From Gyrodactylus bullatarudis (Eukaryota; Platyhelminthes; Monogenea; Gyrodactylidea; Gyrodactylidae), in NCBI GenBank assembly GCA_012064415.1, contig SSNU01000086.1, positions 258,459 through 322,458 of the forward strand: a stretch of DNA of 64,000 bases. Reading direction: 5' to 3'. The notes beneath the pieces were generated by a model that saw only the letters and a list, made by a program, of their open reading frames with translations, did no database searches and was not told where the DNA came from. A program made the translations under genes and the position numbers. Below, piece by piece: positions 59,041 to 64,000 of this stretch. Position 1 is the first letter of the stretch, and the number at the start of each line of letters is the position of its first letter.

Positions 59041-59857
59041 AAATAAATCTTGAACTCAAAGCTAGATAATTTTTCTCGAGATTAAAAGAAAACTGTATTA
59101 TTTTTGCCCTAGGTATATTATTTCTCTCATTGATCGATTGTAAACTTCTTTACTCGAGTAAGAGCACTTTGAAAATCGATCAGAAGCTGTCTTTATTTTG
59201 AAAAATTTCAGATTACCATTTACGTATCATAAATAGATTGTATGAGAAGGCATGTAAAGTAACTAGATTTTCATTTCAAGAGAGAATATTGTCAACAGGT
59301 ACCAGAAATGTAACCTGGCATTAAACCTAAATTCAAGTCAATTAAATGTATTGTAGAGATTCCCAAGAGAAACGTCATTAGTCCAGCTTCCGTTTATTTC
59401 CAAAATAGCTTGGAATGATTCTGAAGGACACAAAATAGTCAATAATTACTTATAAGTAATTATCAGGGCAACCTAATGCATAAAAGACATATTGATATAT
59501 TTTTCATGATTCAAAGAGCTTTCAAGATATTTACAAATCGAAAAATTTTAAGTTGCCCCTTTACAAAGTTATAAATGCATATTCATATGCGTTTACATAA
59601 TTTATGCAAAAAGCATACATAAGAGTATATTAAAAATATTTAAATACATATTGATAAAATTTGAGAAATCATCAATGTTTAACTCCCCTTCGTAGTTATC
59701 AATCCTATAAACTAGCCTTTAATCTGATAATGATATGTGGGCTTATCTAAGATACCCAAGATAGATTAACCTCGAGCATTTCATTGGCTTGAAATTCAAG
59801 CCTTGAATCAAGTGAGAGAAGTGTTTTTCATCTATTATCATCATTAGCTCACTAACC

Positions 59858-60645
59858 ATGCCAAGAATCGCTCTTACTCCCAAAGAGAGTTTTGTGAACA
59901 TTTACCCACATATTTTCTCATTATCTGGATCTGCATTATTCTGTAAATCTTGTATTTGCACTGTCAACTGTTCCAAGAAGTCACAGGTAAATCAGCATCT
60001 TAAATGTGATAAACATGTGAAGATTCTTATACCATAGGGGCACAACTCATTCAGCCCTGCATTAAAGAAGCTAATTGGACTCTTCAAGTAACAGAAGCGT
60101 TTCTCCACGCTGATATCCCTCTATGCAAGCTTAGAAATATTAAAATAAAAGCCTTATTCGATAAACCTCTTGGACCTTTACGTTGTGAAACCAATTGCCG
60201 AAATCAAGTCAACCAAATATATAAAGAAAAGATGGATGAAATCAAAGGATTTATTTTCCAAAAAGATATTTTTCTCATGGTGGACGAGTCGGAAATATTA
60301 GGACGTAACATTGTGAATTCTATTATAGGCAGTCTTGAAGAGTTTTCGAAAAAAAATCGCATTGATACAAAAGTTATTGAGGGACCATTAGATAGAAATT
60401 TAGCATGTCAACTCATCGATGACATTTCAAGACTGATGGAAGAGAGATAACTTCCTAATTATTCTTACCGATTATAGATAATACAAGAAATTCTTTACTT
60501 GATCCAGATGTCCCTAATCAGCTCACAGGAATCGTTGGAAGTTATGAAAAACTCATTGATATTCTGGATAAAATCCAGAATCGTACGGCAACCATGGATG
60601 AGTACTATCGAATCCTTCAAGACCTCAATTTAGGACGATAAATCT
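59858..60645 (+). pseudogene. hAT-type transposase N-terminal fragment with BED-like finger
   Basis: Starts at an ATG with a C2H2 BED-like finger 'LFCKSCICTVNCSKKSQVNQ' ending in HLKCDKH. A frameshift near 60030 leads to a second frame through 'TEAFLHADIPLCKLRNIKIK' to 'DIFLMVDESEILGRNIVNSI', matching the start of the fragment at 31604, and a stop at 60448. A short further piece follows in another frame to about 60645. The middle and C-terminal dimerisation region are missing. Together with 30672-31625 it shows the family was once present in full, but these are two separate dead copies. Confidence 0.78.
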
Positions 60646-61309
60646 AAAGGACTACATTCTGAAACGATTGAGTAGAAACCAAATATATCACATATAATTG
60701 AACAAAAAAAAGAAAATATATCTCCCTATCAATATTCTCAGCTGCTCAAAGCCCAACCAACAACTTCAGAGATAAAAAGATCATTCTCACAAAAAATCTT
60801 ATGAAAAAAGATAGATATTTTCTAGATAAAAATATAAGGCTGTATACTGTTATTGGTTTCAATAAATGAAAAAATAATTTTAATTTGGAAAAGAATCGTA
60901 ATTTTCTAACAGAATACTCGTAAGTAGTATATAGGTATTTTAAAGAGCATATTTAATGGAATATTAAAGTTTTTAGGGGTATTTTTTAAGCACATGTTTA
61001 GTTTTTTTAAGAGCATATAATAATTATTATAATAATTGTTGATTACCATACTCAAGTGTAAAGTTCAGTCCTAGCAACTGACGTAGAGTTGGCAAAATGT
61101 GAAAACCCCGAAAAGTCAAAAGTAGATGATTATATTCAAATTATGAGCCAACCTGCAGTAGAGACTATCAGTAAAACGTAAGAGAAATAGCGGACAGATG
61201 CAATGAGACCATGGATACAGGAACGCCAGTCTCAAAGTGAGAAATTTCTTCAACCAATGGAAGAGCAGAAATTATTACATCGTAAAAGTAAATGGTATAA
61301 GTCCGGAGT

Positions 61310-61351
61310 TGAGTCTGAAGAGACCCGGCGAAATGGGACGTTTATCACTTA
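61310..61351 (+). ncRNA. Hammerhead-ribozyme-like motif, class II copy 4
   Basis: Core strands CTGAAGA (61315-61321) and GAAA (61330-61333). Helix III pairs ATGGG with TTTAT (three G.U pairs) around ACG, keeping A15.1-U16.1; the triplet is ATC. Helix I pairs TGAGT (61310-61314) with ACTTA (61347-61351). Helix II GACCCGGC is weak. It is the best class II copy by core and triplet. Confidence 0.55.
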
Positions 61352-62439
61352 TAATTTTCTTCCTCATGAATCCAAATCAGATTATTGATAAAAAAACTAT
61401 TACAAAACAGAAATCAAACCAGGTCAGTTAGGGTTGGAAAAGTAGAATTGTGATTTCAATAGATTTCCAAAATAAAATTTGTAAGTCTCTCATCCGTGAA
61501 TATACTTTAAAAAAATTGTTATTTTGTCAGGAAATCAATGGAAAACTGATACAAGCTATTACAAATTTATTTATTCTAGTGAAAAATTGTTTTGATACAA
61601 ATTTTTTTCTATCCTAAATCAAAAGCTTATGAGTTGTATAATGGAGAAGGTTTGTATGAAGTAAACTTTCTATTTAAACCCAGTTTATTGACGTCTGTAT
61701 CAAGTTTTAATTTTTACTCATTTTCTGCATAAAAAACTTTTCCTTCTTTTAAAATTCATTAAAAACTAGGTCAAATATTGACAGGGATGAGATCATGAAA
61801 GTAAAGCTAATTATTATGAAGATGGGAATTTATGATTTTTACAAAATTATAAATTTTTTCATCAAGAAATCGAATTTGATCAAGATTTTTTAGAATATAG
61901 ATCGTAGGTTCCACTTTCAGGATCTGAAGAAAAAAATTTGAAAAAAATAAAATTTTAGAAAAGTCATGGCATTTTTCAAATCTAGCGATGGCGCCGAATT
62001 CCCATTTTTTTGAACTTTGAGTTGATAATTTTTTTTTCGAGAGAAACTCTTTGATCTCTGTTTTTAGTTGAGCTACAGATAATTCCATGAGTAAAAAGGG
62101 TTTGATGCCAGTTATAAGAATATAGCGCTTTTATTTCGTGGCATACTCACCAGATTTATGTAAAGAAAATTGTGTACAAAATCTTGGTTTTAGCTCTCAT
62201 TGGTTGTTCTCTGGTGCGTGTGTATAATAATAACATAGACTCTTTGGGGTGTAAGAGTGATATCTATCCCTATCACATTTGACTCTGTAATATGACTAAT
62301 AGTAATAACAATAGAATAGAAATTATGTACAAAGGGGTGGGTAGTGTTACTGTAATTGAAAGCACAAAGTAATGTGAAAATATGAGGTATGAATATAATG
62401 GTTACATCTGTGAAAAATATTTGGTGATCTTATTTTTTC

Positions 62440-62577
62440 CTATGTCATCATCTGATCTGTTGTTGGTTGCGAATTCGTCAGTATTGGTCTTGGTAGAACC
62501 AGTGGTTTCACGAATTTCTTTTGGATACATAGATTTGGCTTTTGTTTCTCTATGTATAGTGCTTCAGCTGAAGTCAT
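62440..62577 (-). pseudogene. C-terminal tail of a Penelope-type GIY-YIG protein
   Basis: Forty-five codons ending in TAG contain 'TSAEALYIEKQKPNLCIQKK', which matches the usual end of GIY-YIG endonuclease domains in Penelope-like elements (E.LyI...KP.LN.Q) and the parallel 'KFFINQYKPNLCVHKK' at 32333-32551. The rest of the protein was lost by 5' truncation. Confidence 0.65.
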
Positions 62578-62755
62578 AGTTTCTATTCTATTGTTATTAC
62601 TATTAGTCATATTACAGAGTCAAATGTGATAGGGATAGATATCACTCTTACACCCCAAAGAGTCTATGTTATTATTATACACACGCACCAGAGAACAACC
62701 AATGAGAGCTAAAACCAAGATTTTGTACACAATTTTCTTTATATAAATCTGGCAT

Positions 62756-62805
62756 GTAAAAGCTGATGAGTATGCCACGAAATAAAAGCGCTATATTCTT
62801 ATAAC
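62756..62805 (+). ncRNA. Hammerhead-ribozyme-like motif, class I copy B
   Basis: Core strands CTGATGA (62763-62769) and GAAA (62779-62782). Helix II GT/AC closes a five-base loop. Helix III pairs ATA with TAT (62794-62796); the triplet is ATT and the cut would follow 62797. Helix I pairs GTAAAAG (62756-62762) with CTTATAAC (62798-62805), with one A.A mismatch and one bulge. It lies 25 bases inside the right end of the Penelope element. Confidence 0.62.
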
Positions 62806-62829
62806 TGGCATCAACCCCTTTTTACTCAT

Positions 62830-63160
62830 GATAATTTTTGTTGATTTAAAAGTCAGAGAGTGATCAAAAGTTGATTTTTTAGGATCACGATTAGTCAAAG
62901 AAATCAAATACGCTGATTCAGATTTTGAGAATCCGCCCATCTTCGTGTGAAAATCGAATTTTGATTATTAGAAAATTTTCATTACTTTAAATCGATGAAA
63001 TTTTGATGATTCAAAATCCCTGGAAATTGGCGAGTCCATTGAAATTTTTGGTCATAATCGGTTTCTTTTACTTATCATAATCCTATAAATCAACTTTTGA
63101 TCACTCTCTGACTTTTAAATCAACAAAAATTATCAACTCAAAGTTCAAAAAAATGGGAAT
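62830..63160. repeat. Foldback repeat with TGATAATTTTTGTTGATTT termini
   Basis: Left arm 62829-62900 and right arm about 63080-63147 are inverted copies (shared CAGAGAGTGATCAAAAGTTG block). Relatives near 16010-16300, 44950-45230 and 53440-53515. The left end abuts the Penelope element, which inserted into this repeat family. Confidence 0.75.
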
Positions 63161-63186
63161 TCGGCGCCATTGCTAGATTTGAAATA

Positions 63187-63896
63187 CACTTGTGCACCAG
63201 TTTTCGTGCCTGAGAATGTGCACACCCCATTTTTCATGTCTTTCAAAACTAAAAATCAACCTACTAAGAAGTAGGACAAGTATACGAATAAAATAATTTT
63301 TTGGTCAAAATTTTCATTTTTTCTGATTTTGATCTCAATTTGTAGGGAATTTTTTTCTGGTCAGATCAGTACCCCCGCAAGCTAGTAAATTATTCATTAA
63401 ACTCGAATAAGATTCCAAATTAAAATGAGGTTTTCATGAAAAAGAATGCGTGACCCTCTAAATTCTTGAACTTGAAAATTGCAACCTTCAATTATAATTA
63501 TTGCTCATAGCTTCACTCACATGTACCATAATTAGATAATTACTGCTTCATATCCACAGTGTTTTATAAAAATCAATGAGTAATTCTGACTCGAGCCTCT
63601 TATGAATCCTTCCTTGAACTTTCCTTTCAATGAAAACAAAATTTCATGAAATTTCCAATGAGCATATCTTTGTTGAATATTGAGTTAGAAAGCTGATTTT
63701 TTTTGCAAATTAAAGCTTGGTTCAAGTTTAGTCGAATGAAAATAAAATATTCTAAGGAAATGCAAAACATATTGTTTCTCTAAACTTCAATTTCTACTTG
63801 TCCTACTTCTTAGTAGGTTGATGATTAATTTTAGTTTTGAAAGACATGAAAAATGGGCTGTGCACATTCTCAGGCACGAAAACTGGTGCACAAGTG
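63187..63896. mobile_element. 710-bp element with ~100-bp inverted repeats and TA target
   Basis: Ends are inverted over about 100 bases, beginning CACTTGTGCACCAGTTTTCG. It is flanked by TA on each side (63185-63186 and 63897-63898). The surrounding repeat reads GATTTGAAA|TA|TGCCATAA once the element is ignored, identical to the uninterrupted paralogue at 53549-53567, which confirms the borders. No transposase is encoded. TA duplication suggests a Tc1/mariner-type non-autonomous element. Confidence 0.88.
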
Positions 63897-64000
63897 TATG
63901 CCATAACTTTCTTAAAATTTGATTTTTTTCAATTTTTTTTTCTTCAGATGCTGAAAGTGGAAAGAAGAGTAAGTATCCTCCTCAATCAAGATCGGATGCT

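Larger units (their letters stand above)
55605..59857. other. Intergenic stretch, repeats only
   Basis: No convincing exon. A frame at 57139-57405 follows a TTTTAG acceptor-like site but has biased composition and no known domain. The segments 58090-58250 and 58878-59040 are relatives of the right and left parts of the element at 11741-12255. Confidence 0.45.
62085..62829 (-). mobile_element. Penelope-like element with inverted ends (truncated)
   Basis: Arms of about 235-250 bases (from 62085 and from 62829 inward) are inverted copies ending CATGAGTAAAAAGGG. The direct repeat GATAATT at 62078-62084 and 62830-62836 looks like a target duplication. The unpaired middle encodes, on the minus strand, the tail of a GIY-YIG domain (separate entry). 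The right arm has a full hammerhead-like motif; the left arm has the same sequence with a deletion through the CTGATGA strand. Confidence 0.78.

Noticed and set aside
63945..64000. Exon start at the right edge after TTTTCTTCAG
   Set aside because: The CAG and following 'atgctgaaagtgga' are part of a dispersed repeat also seen, inverted, near 61910, so the acceptor is not evidence of a gene.

Overview
This window is eukaryotic nuclear DNA. It is strongly A+T-rich, its genes have spliced exons with GT..AG borders, and large stretches are repeats. The proteins suggest an arthropod: a two-membrane-segment TipE/KCNMB-type channel subunit, a stefin-type cystatin, a GRK2-type kinase and a glycogenin ending in a glycogen-synthase-binding tail. 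Heavy loads of Penelope-like elements, TTAA miniature elements and foldback repeats would suit a crustacean such as a copepod, but the species is a guess.

Layout. (i) 1-6300: repeats, two TTAA miniature elements, a 451-bp foldback with a tRNA-like loop, a hammerhead-like motif and a Penelope-like remnant. (ii) 6316-10310: the first five exons of a GRK2-type kinase (minus), a head-to-head one-exon cystatin (plus), and a two-exon Pur-alpha-like gene (plus). (iii) 10691-22255: a two-exon TipE/KCNMB-like gene (minus) whose 10.6-kb intron is full of repeats. (iv) 26140-38968: a compact cluster of METTL1 (minus), V-ATPase subunit d (plus), VPS25 (minus) and a nine-exon EF-hand/WD-repeat gene (plus). 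The WD gene's introns hold hAT, Penelope and piggyBac debris. (v) 39085-40330: a LINE inserted in opposite orientation into another copy of its own family. (vi) 41055-43363: a complete three-exon glycogenin (minus). (vii) 43909-52725: the last two exons of an oxysterol-binding-protein-related gene (minus), split by an 8.6-kb intron with a Penelope element and a large inverted repeat. (viii) 54030-64000: a Mutator-like element, a hAT fragment, another Penelope element and nested foldback elements; no host gene is recognised.

The host genes serve unrelated housekeeping and signalling roles (tRNA m7G methylation, proton pumping, ESCRT-II sorting, glycogen priming, GPCR desensitisation, sterol/lipid binding). 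They share compact divergent or convergent spacing rather than a pathway. Exon chains were built by hand, and the reading phases agree at every junction listed.

The most striking non-gene signal is a set of ten short motifs with the two conserved strands of the hammerhead ribozyme core (CUGANGA and GAAA at fixed spacing). They fall into three sequence classes. Two classes sit in or resemble the ends of Penelope-like elements whose terminal repeats are inverted. Several keep the expected A15.1-U16.1 pair, a cleavable NUH triplet and a helix I that pairs by different sequences in different copies. Hammerheads in Penelope-like elements are known; the ten local copies in three classes, and their place on inverted ends, deserve checking.
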